Of a stretch of DNA of 64,000 bases, positions 12,780 to 23,842 are shown one piece after another (positions within the stretch are counted from its first letter, which is position 1; each line of letters opens with the position of its first letter). The notes beneath the pieces were generated by a model. The model was not told the origin of the DNA, made no database searches, and worked only from the letters and a program-made list of their open reading frames with translations. The stretch is from assembly GCA_951213105.1 (NCBI GenBank), contig OX578133.1:141539313-141603312 (forward strand), given 5' to 3'. Position numbers and translations under genes: made by a program. This DNA is from Amaurobius ferox (lineage: Eukaryota > Arthropoda > Arachnida > Araneae > Amaurobiidae).

Positions 12780-13872
12780 TGTTGGAAACTTGGTTTTGCT
12801 TACGTCACGATTCTCGTTTCGTGAGAGCGTGACATCATTATCCTAAATGATTTTTTCCGTTCTCGTGAACGAATCGCGATGTGAACAAACTGGGCTTATC
12901 CTGCAAATCACCTTCTCGCAGCTCACGCATCCCGCTTTGCATATCCAGAGGGCGTTGCCGGCAACAATTGTGTTCCGGAACGCACCCATCGTCAGATATA
13001 AATGCTGGACACATTTTTGGTTTAAGCAGTAAATCGACTTTCAGACAGATCGATGGTTAGTTCGAGATCACTTAGATCGATCGGATCATGGATAGATCAA
13101 TCAGATGGACTTGGCTGTCGAACCTTGTAAAGGTTGTTGCCTATTTTAGAGTCTAGTTCAAAGATGTCGAATGTTTCGATAATGTTTATCATAGACGTGG
13201 ATGTTTGAACCAAGTAATGGTGGATCTTATGTTTTATGGTTCTCAGTCCACGAGACCATGTTGTTCCATGTTGTGGACTCAGTGCAATGTAAATCCGTGA
13301 AGTTTAAAGTTTCAGCCGTAGTGTGTGACCAGCTATTGGTAGCCTCAGGAAATGTACGAAGCTAACGTAAGTCTGAAAAGCTTTTGTTCTTCTTACCTGC
13401 GTATTTCAAAGGATTGCTTAAACCTAGAATGTGTCTGAGCTTGGAACTATACTGAAATCTCACGCTTGAGCTCGAGAGCTCAAATGTTTATACATAGTAT
13501 GCTTGCTTTGTGTTACAATTACTGAAGTATCATGTAAGCAAACGCAATGGATTCACTTCATAATAAAAGGTGATTTGACTTAAATTGGAACTGCTTTTTT
13601 CTACACCTTTACAATTACTTTGTATTACTTTGTATTACTTTGTATAGTTTACAATTGCCTTTGACATTGTTACTACTGCTACTCTGCTTAAATACCTTCA
13701 TGGTTACATTAAAATTTTCATGACCAATCTACAACACTAATGGGCCTAATCAACGTCAAGAATATACCAGTGAAGTCGTTCAAATTTTAATTTGCTCTCG
13801 CAGCTTATTAACTTCAACGAGATACATTCTAATCTGTTTAAATTAGAATATTATGTACCTTGTATACCAGCA
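12780..13872 (+). repeat. 5' LTR of Copia
   Basis: It starts TGTTGGAAACTTGG and ends TATACCAGCA, so it has TG..CA ends. It pairs with 19825-20895. It contains a TATA box and an AATAAA near 13562. Confidence 0.92.
12997..13002 (+). promoter_or_regulatory. LTR TATA box
   Basis: TATAAA inside CAGATATAAATGCTGG. The same box is kept in the 3' LTR at 20042-20047. Transcription of the element would start about 25-30 bp downstream. Confidence 0.55.
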
Positions 13873-13890
13873 GGTAATGGGCCCTAGCTC
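13873..13890 (+). promoter_or_regulatory. primer binding site, half initiator tRNA-Met
   Basis: Directly after the LTR comes GGTAATGGGCCCTAGC. This is nearly complementary to the anticodon-arm region of insect initiator tRNA-Met (GGGCCCATAACC). Drosophila copia is known to be primed by that internal half-tRNA rather than by the CCA end. Confidence 0.75.
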
Positions 13891-14052
13891 CCCCATAACA
13901 ACGTTAAAGGTCTAATTTATGTAAGAAGTGCTTGTGTTCAATAAAGAAGCTAAGAATCCTGTCGACGGGGGCCACGGACGGTGCCATTTTCAAGTCGATG
14001 AATACATAAACAAGTCAATCAGTTCAGTTCAGTTCTAAAAGACCATCTTGCC

Positions 14053-14922
14053 ATGGAGGCAAATAAAATTAGTGCATTGACAAGAGACAATTATGACACA
14101 TGGAGAAATGAGATTTCATTCGCTCTGAAAGGAGAGGGCTGTTTCGGATTCGTGGACCGAACAGCAATACCAGTGGATGATAAGACGTCATGGCGTGACT
14201 ATGAAGAGTACATGCGCAGAAGGGACCGTGCATTAGCAATCCTGTTCCAGAACGTATCATCTGACTACCAATAGCTAATAGACATTAACGACGATCCTGC
14301 AGATGCGTGGGACAAGTTAAAAGCACATTTCGAAGCGCAGACACGTGCCAACTTAATGCGCTTGTTAGATGAGTTCTTTAACCTGCGTCTGACGTCAGAT
14401 GAACCTGTGGACATTTTCTGCATGCGTTTGAAAAGAGCGGTCACCAAATTGAAGGATGTCAAGCACCCGGTGGAAAGTGTCTATGTGGCATTCCAAGCCA
14501 TCAGATACCTCTCTGACGACTTCCAGAGTATAGTTCAACAAATTTACCGTTGGGATGACAAAGACTTTGTTTTGGAAAAGATCCAGTGCGAGCTATCGGA
14601 TGAAGAAGGCCGTATTCGGCAACTCCGTAGTGACAGAAATCATGTAAGTCAAAATTCATCTGTATTTTTATCTCAGTGTAATGCAAATGTAAAAAGTAAA
14701 AATAACAGTGTGTTTAAAACTGGAAAACCAGTCAAGGTCATAGGACCGTATTATTTTTGTAAAAAAGTAGGTCACTTAAAAAGAAACTGCCCTAAGATTA
14801 AGACTAGTTCAAACAATATAATTGAATTGTATTCTTCTGCTAAAATTGAAGCAAATACTGTGCAGGATCCTAGCGATAGACTCAGCTGGGTAATTTACAC
14901 CGCTGCTATGCGGCGCTTTTGA
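14053..14922 (+). pseudogene. Copia gag, one internal TAG plus end stop
   Basis: The ATG lies in CCATGG about 180 bp after the 5' LTR. The protein begins MEANKISALTRDNYDTW, the usual Copia Gag start, and has the helical Gag (UBN2-like) domain over roughly residues 10-200. In-frame TAG at 14272-14274 replaces a codon after SSDYQ. The nucleocapsid zinc knuckle near 14745-14790 reads YYFCKKVGHLKRNC: the first Cys of the CCHC box is Tyr, so zinc binding is compromised. The same frame runs straight into the protease region. Confidence 0.85.
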
Positions 14923-15345
14923 AATAACATTAAAATGTTCTCAAAATTTAAAGAAAGCAAAGGTGCATCTATGTCGCTAGCAGTGGGTGATATTGAGAAC
15001 CCAGTTGAGACTATTGGTACGGTCAAAATGTTTGTTTAGTTTAAGAACGTAAAAAGTGACATTGTACTTTCTGACGTTATGTTTTCACCTAAGTTAAGGC
15101 AAAACTTGTTAGCGGCATCTGTTCTTGAGGAACAGGGGTATACATTTAAAGGGGCTAACGGGGTATTATGGTTTAACACTCCAAAGGGGGAAAAATACTT
15201 CTATGCTAAAAGAAAAGAAGGCTTATATTTTTCAAAACCTCAATACGAAACTCAGACTGTAAATAACAATGTCGAAGACCGTAAAACTAAAGAAAAGGAT
15301 AAGGATAGGGATAAAGAATCTAAGAAAGATAAAAAAAAACCCTAA
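14860..15345 (+). pseudogene. Copia protease region and linker, broken
   Basis: This follows gag in the same frame. The active-site block reads SWVIYTAAMRRF at about 14884-14919, where family members have a catalytic Asp followed by Ser/Thr-Gly/Ala-Ala; the Asp is replaced by Tyr. Stops occur at 14920-14922 (TGA) and 15037-15039 (TAG). The downstream open part contains DVMFSPKLRQNLLA, typical between Copia protease and integrase, then a very Lys/Asp-rich tail. The frame is lost in a poly-A run near 15330-15345. Confidence 0.8.
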
Positions 15346-15377
15346 ATAAGAAAAACAGTATTAACAAAATAAAAAAT

Positions 15378-16640
15378 TTGTCTAGTGTAAATAAAAGTAA
15401 AGATAACTCTCATGTAAAGTCGAGGTCAAAGGGGAAAGTTAATGATAAACCAAGTTGTTCGGTTTCAGAAGTTTTAAATAAAACTGAACTCTGGCATAGG
15501 AGATATTGCTACATTAACTCTGATTATATATATCAGACTAGTAAAGTTTCCGCGGCTAATAAACTCCCTAGACTAAAATATGCAAAAATTAATTGTACAC
15601 ATTGTAAATTAGCAAAGTCTAAGAGAATTTCTTTTAAGCCAATTGGTAGGATAAGGTCCACTAAACCTTTACAATTACTCCATATGGATGTGTGTGGTCC
15701 CTTACCTACAGCTTCAATGGGAGGAAACAAATACTTTTTGACGATAACTGACGACTTCAGCCGGAAGGTGTTTGTGTATATCATGAAACAAAAATCAGAG
15801 GTGTTTAAAATCTTTAAGGAATTCCAAGTTAAGGAAGAGAGGCAGCTAGGCAAAAAGATTTTGTGTATCCGTACGGACAATGGTATGGAGTTCGGTCACA
15901 ACCAATTCAAAGCATACTTAAAGAAATTAGGGATTAAAGCAGAAAGGTCAAATGTATATACACCCGAACAGAACATAGTTTCTGAGAGATTTAATCTAAC
16001 AGCACTAGATTGTGTAAAAGCTATGCTTGATCAAAGTCAGGTTGGTGACAGGATGTGGGAAGAGGCGATTTTGTGTTTTGCACATACAAAAAACAGGGTA
16101 TGTCACAAGTTTAAAATCAAAACTCCACACGAGTTATATTATGGTAGGAAGCCAGCCGTAGCTCACCTCAAAGTTTATGGGTGCAAAGCCTTTGTTGGCA
16201 CGGCAAAACAACTTAGAAACAAGTTGGACATGAGAGCCCAAGTAGGAATCATAGTCGGTTATGCCGAAAGCACCAAAGACTATTGGATATATATAGTGAA
16301 GAATAAGAAAGTTGAAGAAACTAGTAATGTAAGATTTGAGCAAGAAGAGGCAGCGGAAGGCGTCCTGGGCCCTAATTACCCTAAAGTGATCACCTTAAGG
16401 AAATCAAAAGTTACTCAGTCGATTAACTCGGAATCAGAATGTTTGAGAGGGGTGTCAGAGGAAGAAGCAGGTGAGAGTCATGACACTAGCAAGTCTAGTG
16501 ATGAAGAGGACTCTCCTGCTGATTCTGATCTGACACCCTGCTCAGATATTAGCTGGGTACGGAAAGCAGTACCTAGGCCTGATTGGAGTAGGACGGACGT
16601 TTACTACTGGGTAAAAGGTGACAGTAAAAGGCTGATATAA
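15378..16640 (+). pseudogene. Copia integrase segment of pol, open 420 codons
   Basis: The N-terminal zinc-binding box is present as LWHRRYCYIN followed by CTHC; the second His of HHCC appears mutated. The catalytic core keeps the DDE residues: HMDVCGPLP at about 15683, RTDNGMEF at about 15872 and a Glu in VSERFN at about 15978. A GKKP-type C-terminal region (YYGRKPAVAHLKVYGC) follows, then an acidic linker with SSDEEDSPADSD. The displayed start is arbitrary; this is an internal piece of a polyprotein after a frameshift. It inserts the cDNA into the genome in active relatives. Confidence 0.9.
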
Positions 16641-16759
16641 ATGATGTCAGAAAATTTTGTGAGAAATCCAACATTCATTACGATCAGCAAATGTTTAATT
16701 TTAGAGAGAAAAAAGGGGTAAGTGATATCAAAAGAAAACCGGAAGCAAGCAATGTCGAG

Positions 16760-18862
16760 ATCTTGATACCCAAAAGCTATAGATCAGCAATTGAATCTCC
16801 CCAGTCCGATAAATGGCACGAGGCCATGAATGATGAAATAGCTACAATGCAGAAGAGGGGTGTCTGAGACTTAGTGCCCGCACCCATCTTACAACAAAAA
16901 ATAATCGGAAGTAGATGGGTTTATACCATTAAGAAAGATGAAAGGGGGAATGTCAAAAGATTCAAAGCTCGCCTAGTAGCTCAGGGATATACCCAGATAA
17001 AAGGGGACTCATATGATGAAGTGTTTAGCCCTGTGATTAATTTTAGTTTGATCAGAGCCTTCTTCTCCATATTCGTTTGCATGCTTAAATGGAAACATTT
17101 TCAACTGGACATTAAGTCCGCATATCTAAACTTAATGATAAAACTTTTATGAAACAGCCACATGGATATGTCGATCCTAACCAGCCTCAATATGTATGTT
17201 TGCTTAAGAGGGCAATATATGGCCTTCATCAAAGCGGAAGGGAGTGGTATACAGAGCTTGACACCACTTTGAAAAATAAAATTTTTTCAAATTTAAATGG
17301 TGCAACTGTGCTTATATATACCAGAATAAGGTATTAATGCTGGTTTACGTAGACGACATAATTTTGTTTGCTGAACAACAAAAAGATATAGACCATACTG
17401 TTTCCCTTTTGAGTAAAGAATTTCATATCAAAGAATTAGGAAAAGTCAAAAGACTTTTGGATGTGGAATTTAAAGAGATAGAAAACAAATTTCATATACA
17501 TCAAGGTGATTACATTGACAAAGTTTGTCAGATGTTTAAAAGGTTCAAATATCCAGTTTCTTCATTACCTATTGCAAAGGGAAGCATTTTAAGCAATATT
17601 GATAGCCCAATGAATGATGGTGAATAAACACAAATGCAGGGTTTCCCATACAGAAGCTTAATTGGATGTCTAGCCTATCTGTCCAGTAGAAGTAGACCAG
17701 ACATATGCTATGCAGTTAATATTCTGTCTCAATTTCAAAAGAATCCAGAGATAAAGCATTGGGATGCATTATTAAAATTGTTAGGATATGTTGAAAAGAC
17801 TAGAAAGTATATGTTAAATTTGTCAAATATTTGTGATTTAAGGCTAAACTGCTACCCAGACTCAGATTTTGCAGTGTGTTAGTCTGCCAACGATGGAAGC
17901 TGAATATGTTTCATTGGCAGAGGCCACTAAAGAAATGATCTGGATGCAAAACGTTGCTGAGAAATGTAAAAAGCTAGGGTTAAAATTTAACAAAAATAAT
18001 TGTCAATTTAACAAAAATAATAATTTTATTTGCTGAACAACAAAAAGATATAGACCATACTGTTTCACTTTTGAGTAAAGAATTTGATATCAAAGAATTA
18101 GGAAAAGTCAAAAGACTTTTGGGTGTGGAATTTAAAGAGATAGAAAACAAATTTCATATACATCAAGGTGATTACATTGACAAAGTTTGTCAGATGTTTA
18201 AAAGGTTCAAATATCCAGTTTCTTCATTACCTATTGCAAAGGGAAGCATTTTAAGCAATATTGATTGCCCAATGAATGATGGTGAATAAACACAAATGCA
18301 GGGTTTCCCATACAGAAGCTTAATTGGATGTCTAGCCTATCTGTCCAGTAGAAGTAGACCAGACATATGCTATGCAGTTAATATTCTGTCTCAATTTCAA
18401 AAGAATCCAGAGATAAAGCATTGGGATGCATTATTAAAATTGTTAGGATATGTTGAAAAGACTAGAAAGTATATGTTAAATTTGTCAAATATTTGTGATT
18501 TAAGGCTAAACTGCTACCCAGACTCAGATTTTGCAGTGTGTTAGTCTGCCAACGATGGAAGCTGAATATGTTTCATTGGCAGAGGCCGCTAAAGAAATGA
18601 TCTGGATGCAAAACGTTGCTGAGAAATGTAAAAAGCTAGGGTTAAAATTTAACAAAAATAATTGTATAATATTTTGTGACAACCAGGCTGCAATAAATTT
18701 TTCAAATTCCCCAATTGAGAATAGTAGAACTAAGCATATAGATATAAAGTATCACTTTTAATTAACTTTGTAAATACTAAAGATAACGTAGCAGATTACT
18801 TCACAAAACCAATGACTAAAGATAGGGTCTTAAAATTTAGTACTGATATCCTTAAAGTGTAA
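16760..18862 (+). pseudogene. Copia reverse transcriptase and RNase H, frameshifted and duplicated
   Basis: RT begins near 16790 (DKWHEAMNDEIATM), has a TGA at 16865-16867 in place of Trp, then GSRWVYTIKKDE and KARLVAQGYTQ. Frame changes occur near 17140 and 17330. The catalytic box LVYVDDIILF is at about 17340-17368. A TAA sits at 17625-17627. The segment ending DSDFAVC is joined abruptly to SLPTMEAEYV, a deletion of the middle of RNase H. A 662-bp tandem duplication follows, then the terminal RNase H part with CDNQAAINFS and HIDIKYHF, and after one more shift DNVADYFTKP, ending TAA at 18860-18862. Confidence 0.88.
17358..18683 (+). repeat. 662-bp tandem duplication inside Copia RT/RNase H
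   Basis: Matching points are offset by exactly 662 bp (17634 and 18296; 17882 and 18544). I count about five single-base differences, so identity is about 99%. The join near 18000-18030 is marked by a repeated AATTTAACAAAAATAAT. Both copies share the same stop codons. Confidence 0.9.
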
Positions 18863-19824
18863 ATTTAACTGTTTAAATAAAAGAAATTTTCCTTAAAATT
18901 TTTACACATTTTTCAAAGTATAAATGGTTAGGGTATCTTATGATTTACTCCTCTCTCATTGATACAAATGAAATGTATCTTGAGTATATATTCTTATGTG
19001 ACAATGAACTGTTACTTTTCTCACATTACACTTGAAAAATAAATATCCATTTTTTACTACACGCATAATGCGTTTTTGCTAATATGAATAAAATGTGTGT
19101 TTGATCTCTGGGATGTACATCATTGATATAAAATCACATGAATCATAAAATTTTTTTAATCTGTGCTTATCTCATATGTAGGTTTACCTTCTGTATCTTC
19201 TTTTATTATCCTTGCCATTGTATTTGGTATTTATAGTGTATACTAGTCATGGGCTAAGATAATAAAACTTAAATTTTTTTTTTATCTTAAATTCAAATTT
19301 TCTCGACTTGAATTTGATGTTTGGACTTAAATTTTTAATCTTAAATGTTAAATTTAATAGTTATACCTAAATTTTCTAGAGCTTAAATTTTGATATCTTT
19401 AGATTTTTAAATTTTAATCTTAATGTTTCTATAAATTTTCAATGTAGTAAAAAAATAGTTTTCTTTAGTATGAGCTAGTACTCTTTAGTATGAGCTAGTA
19501 GGAGAAGGGCAATAGTACGGTGATACTCAGTTTCTTTTACTATATTGTCTTTAATCATGAACTTTAAAGAATGCTTATGATCTGCATAATAGAGACTTGT
19601 ACTTGTTTAGTTGTTGCCATTTTCAGAAATAGAAAAAGGCTGTTCACATTCTAGAATGTTATAAGTGTTATATAATTTTATAATGTATTAAATTTTATGT
19701 ATGCATACATTATGTTTTTAGGATACTAAGGACCTTGACATTTTGGTCTTGATTTTTAGAGTAACCTTTTTTTGGATGATAGCATGGGTGCCGAGAGTTG
19801 GTGTTTTGCATGAGGGGGGCCAAT
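18863..19824 (+). other. Copia 3' noncoding region and polypurine tract
   Basis: About 960 bp without coding potential, rich in TTAAATTTT motifs. A 19-bp direct repeat TAGTATGAGCTAGTA lies near 19467-19501. It ends in the polypurine tract TGAGGGGGGCCAA at 19811-19823, just before the 3' LTR. Confidence 0.75.
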
Positions 19825-20895
19825 TGTTGAAAACTTGGTTTTGTTTATGTCGCGATTCTCGTTTCGCGAGAGCATGACGTCATTATCCTAAATGATTTTT
19901 TCCATTCTCGTGAACGAATCGAGATGTGAACAAACTGGGCTTATCATGCAAATCACCTTCTCGCCGCTCACGCATCCTGCTTTGCATATCCAGAGGGCGT
20001 TGCCGGACACGATTGTGTTCCGGAACGCACTCATCATCGGATATAAAGGCTGGACACATTTTTGATTTAAGCAGTAAATCGACTTTCAGACAGATCGATG
20101 GTTGGATCGAGATCACTTTGATCGATCGGATCATGGATAGATACCTCAGACGGACTTGGCTGTCGAACCTTGTAAAGGTTGTTGCCTATTTTAGAGTCTA
20201 GTTCGAAGATGTCGAATGTTTCGATAATGTTTATCGTAGAAGCGGATGTTTGATCCAAGTAATGGTGGATTTTATGTTTTATGGTTCTCAGTCAACGAGA
20301 CCATGTTGTTCCGTGTTGTGGACTCAGTGCAATGTTAATCCGTGAAGTTTCAAGTTTTAGCTGTAGCGTGTGACCAGCTATTGGTGGCATCGGGAAATGC
20401 ACGAAGTTAACGTAAGCCTAAAAAGCTTTTGTTCTACTTACCTGCGTATTTCAAAGGATTGCTTAAACCTAGAATGTGTCTGAGCTTGGAACTATACTGA
20501 AATCTTAAGCTTGAGCTTGAGAACTCAAATGTTTGTACATAGTATGCTTGCTTTGTGTTACAATTACTGAAGTATCATGTAAGCAAACGCAATGGATTCA
20601 CTTCATAATAAAAGGTGATTTGACTTAAATTGGAACTTTTTTTTTCTACACCTTTACAATTAGTTTGTATTAGTTTACAATTGCCTTTGACATTGTTACT
20701 ACTGCTACTCTGCTTAAATACCTGCATGGTTACTTTAAAATTTTCATGACCAATCTACAACACTAATAGGCCTAATCAACGTCATGAATATACCAGTGAA
20801 GTCCAAATTTTTATTTGCTCTCGCAGCTTATTAACTTCAACAAGATACATTCTAATCTGTTTAAATTAGGATATTATGTACCTTGTATACCAGCA
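19825..20895 (+). repeat. 3' LTR of Copia
   Basis: Starts TGTTGAAAACTTGG and ends TATACCAGCA, matching the 5' LTR along its length with small indels. It is followed by the AAAAT target duplicate. Confidence 0.92.
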
Positions 20896-20924
20896 AAAAT
20901 AATTAAAAAATTAACCTTAATAAT

Positions 20925-21523
20925 CTCCACTAACTGATGTCTGTGCCTTGTCGTAGTGGTGGAGCTTGTGTGTTCCAATGATCCTGATAGCTAAGCCAGT
21001 AGTAGCTTTTGTTACTGGTAGGGTCTCCCATGCTGGACAGGTCAAAGGTGAGGTTCCTAATGAAATGAGACATCCTGGTCCTCCAGGTTGGGGTTGGGAG
21101 TGAGGCACTCAGCCTCACCCTGTAAAATCCTCAAGGGTCCACTTCTTGTGTGGATACGGGTGTAGCAATCCCGAAGTATCTGAGCGGTCTTTACTTCTTA
21201 AGCTTTAGATGTCATAAATGCCGAGTCCCTAGTAAACATCACTTCTGCTTTATGGACCCTAGTACCACCCTTCGGCCTCTGTCGTAAGGTATACCGTTTT
21301 GGGCTCGGGAATGGGATCATGTGGTTGCAGTGCGAAAAGGGAAAAGCGGCATGTATCTATAGTATTGCTTTTAAGAAATGTTTGTAGTGAACAATTACAG
21401 AGGCTGAGTCCCTTGGTTGCATTGGTTGGATGGTGAAGAGTGTTTCATATCGAGAAATCGCCCTTGGATCCTTGGACTCTGTGCACCAGATGCATGTTAT
21501 AGCCCGCTCTTCATCATCTAGCT
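20925..21523 (+). promoter_or_regulatory. LINE 5' untranslated region
   Basis: About 600 bp between the upstream target duplicate and ORF1, GC-richer than the surroundings, with no reading frame of note. Full length at the 5' end suggests it holds the internal promoter that such LINEs use, but no defined motif was recognised. Confidence 0.5.
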
Positions 21524-22861
21524 TTGCGAATGACTCCGGTGGTTATACTTTACACGTTAGAAAAGTGTGAGGAGACGAAGCCTAGCGGGGGCTTCGATCA
21601 AACTGGAAGAAATCCGTGGTTTTTCTCATTTAGTGGATACAACATGGAGGAACTAGATGTGCCATTACCTAGCCCTCCGTGTTGCCATAGAGAAAGTGCT
21701 TTTAAAGGATTGGGTAAACCTTCAAGTGAATCCCAATCAGCCAATGAAACAACCCCTTTGGGGTTGGATCTCAGTGAAAAGGGGGAAACCTGCAGCCTGA
21801 CTGTGGAAGGAGGTGTAGTTGAGAGTATTGGTGAGCAACACACTGAAACCATGGCTGGAATGCAGGAAGTATTCACAAAGTCACAGAGGCGCAAGTGGAG
21901 GCACACTCATGGGCAGCAAGACCAGAAGCTTGTAAAAGCTGGTGCTGTCAAAGAGAAGGTAGGAGGCACCAAAAGATTTAGGTCGTTTGGGACCATACCT
22001 TCTCCAAGAGATCTGGTCATGAAAAAGAGGCCAAGGACTAGCATCCAACCTGGATCTTATGCTCAGGCAGTCCAGGCCATTAAGATGACAGTTATCAAGG
22101 ATTCCTTTTCTTCTGGTAAGCTGAGCAAGGATAAAGTTGACCTCATCCAGGTGGAGATTCTCAATAAAATAGATGAGATCCCAACTGGTGAGCAACTTCC
22201 GAAGATCCATGGTTCTGGCCTATTTGCTGGAACCTTGGTTCTTCAATGCAATGATGCTACTACTGTGGAATGGGTTTTGAAAACTTTCCACAAAAACAGA
22301 CAGGTTTTAGGAGAGGCACTCAAAGTCATGAGTGCCAATGACCTACCTATGCCAGTCAAGGTGGCCTTCAAGACCAAGGACGTATACACCAAGGAGCCGA
22401 GTGTTTTGCTGAAAGAGCTGAACCGTTTCAACTCGGAGTTGAAGTCTGAGGAGTGGCGTGTTCTGCAAAATTTTGTGGAACCCCTCTTCGCACGATGGAT
22501 CTTTGAGGTGGATTCAGAGGCTGTGAATGCGATTCATAAGGCTGTTTTTGGTGTCTACACAAGTTTGGACTGTGGAGTTTTCAAGATTCTATGGGACCCA
22601 AACGAAAAGCCCAAAGGGAAGTTGGAGATGGAGGTATGGCCAGAAGATCAGGCAACCTCCTCTCAGGCAAGTATCACTAGTGCTGATACTGTGTTAGCTG
22701 AGCTAAATGAACTGGAAATTGCTTCCAGCTCTGATAATACATTGCATACTAACTTACCACTATCTGATGATGAGTTGGAAAGACGTATGCAGGATTTTGA
22801 GAATGATGCTGTGTCTGACACTGATCATTCTCATGATACTGGGGAGATCACTTCTTCCTAG
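21524..22861 (+). CDS. LINE ORF1 protein, intact reading frame
   Basis: The frame is 445 codons. The ATG at 21644 (MEELDVPLPSPPCC) is a plausible alternative start 40 codons in. The N-terminal third is Ser/Glu-rich, followed by a basic stretch (SQRRKWRHTHGQQ; MKKRPRTS). The C-terminal half (residues about 185-370) looks like the DUF4780-type domain found in ORF1 of LOA-like arthropod LINEs, with LFAGTLVLQCNDATTVEWVL and a conserved Trp/Asp end (FKILWDPNEK). No CCHC knuckle is visible. It probably binds element RNA. The TAG at 22859-22861 lies 8 bp before the open ORF2 frame. It is the only undamaged retroelement frame in the window. Confidence 0.8.
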   Translation: MRMTPVVILYTLEKCEETKPSGGFDQTGRNPWFFSFSGYNMEELDVPLPSPPCCHRESAFKGLGKPSSESQSANETTPLGLDLSEKGETCSLTVEGGVVESIGEQHTETMAGMQEVFTKSQRRKWRHTHGQQDQKLVKAGAVKEKVGGTKRFRSFGTIPSPRDLVMKKRPRTSIQPGSYAQAVQAIKMTVIKDSFSSGKLSKDKVDLIQVEILNKIDEIPTGEQLPKIHGSGLFAGTLVLQCNDATTVEWVLKTFHKNRQVLGEALKVMSANDLPMPVKVAFKTKDVYTKEPSVLLKELNRFNSELKSEEWRVLQNFVEPLFARWIFEVDSEAVNAIHKAVFGVYTSLDCGVFKILWDPNEKPKGKLEMEVWPEDQATSSQASITSADTVLAELNELEIASSSDNTLHTNLPLSDDELERRMQDFENDAVSDTDHSHDTGEITSS

Positions 22862-22869
22862 TCTTTTCG

Positions 22870-23842
22870 TTGCCCTTTCTTTTTCTTGTTTATGGGTGCC
22901 TTAATGTTGTGCAAATTAATCTGCATCACAGTCGATCTGCCTCTGCTATTCTGAGCAAAAGGCTGATAAATGGTAGAGCTGATATTGCTCTAATTCAAGA
23001 GCCCTGGACCTACAATGGTAAAATCCTGGGTCTTGGGATCAAGGGCTATAACGTCTTTTATGATACATCCTGTATCAGACCTAGAGTCTGTACTGTTGTA
23101 AGCAACAGGCTCAATGCCCTTCATCTTGTGAAATTCCTTGATGGTCATTATGTTGCCATCAGTGTGAATTTGAAAACTAATGAGCATAAGGCTGAATATA
23201 TCTTCTTATCTTCTTTATGAAGATAAAGAAACCTTTACCAATGTCACTACTGATCTTATTGAATACTGTAGTGGGGGTAAAAGAATGATTATTGGTTGTG
23301 ATGCTAATGCCCATAACACTGTTTGGGGCAGCAGTGACTGCAACCGTCAAGGTGATGATTTCTTAGAACAGATCATTCACTTCAAACTTTTTATTCTTAA
23401 CAAGGGAAATTCACCTACCTTTATTACGGTGAATCGCCGCAAAGTTATTGACTTAAGTTTAATTAACAGTATTGCTTATGATGATGTCACTGATTGGAAA
23501 GTTTCAGATGATATTTCCTTGTCTGATCACCAATTAATTACATCTTCCATTAAAGGTACTACTAAACTGATAACTGCAGAGGGCAGGAACCCCAAAAGAA
23601 CTAACTGCGGTTCCTACAAAGATCTTCTTGTCAACACTGCTTGTCATATTGATGAGTATTCTTTAATTGCTAATTTGGATTTGACTGTTGACTCTGTGCA
23701 ACGTTCCATTATCCAATCATACTTTAAGAACTGCAAGGCCACGAAAGCTGACTCCCCAAGGATTGTTCCTTGGTGGACGAATGAGCTCAGCTGTCTGCGT
23801 GGCAAGTGTAGAAAGCTCTTTAATAGACAAAAAGAGTTGTGA
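22870..23842 (+). pseudogene. LINE ORF2: APE-like endonuclease, one frameshift
   Basis: Begins almost at once after ORF1. It keeps the endonuclease landmarks: Asn in VVQINLHHSR, Glu in LIQEPW (about 23000), the Asp/Asn pair in GCDANAHNTVWG (about 23298) and the terminal SDH at about 23523. This enzyme nicks target DNA to prime reverse transcription. A frameshift at about 23200-23220 splits it, and a second at about 23840 separates it from RT. No ATG is obvious at the start; the listed start is where the frame opens. Confidence 0.88.

Larger units (their letters stand above)
12780..20895 (+). mobile_element. full-length Copia-type LTR retrotransposon, inactive
   Basis: Two LTRs of about 1.07-1.09 kb bound gag, protease, integrase, RT and RNase H, in the Copia order with integrase before RT. 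The element is flanked by a perfect 5-bp target duplication AAAAT (12775-12779 and 20896-20900). The paralogous segment at 35150-35160 shows the uninterrupted site. The primer site matches an internal initiator-Met tRNA fragment. LTRs differ at roughly 5-8% by eye, so the insertion is old. Several stops and frameshifts plus a 662-bp internal duplication make it defective. Confidence 0.92.

Noticed and set aside
19883..20258. Frames inside the 3' Copia LTR
   Set aside because: LTR sequence; the 5' LTR copy does not keep them open.
21598..22431. Minus-strand frames opposite LINE ORF1
   Set aside because: Shadows of the ORF1 coding strand.
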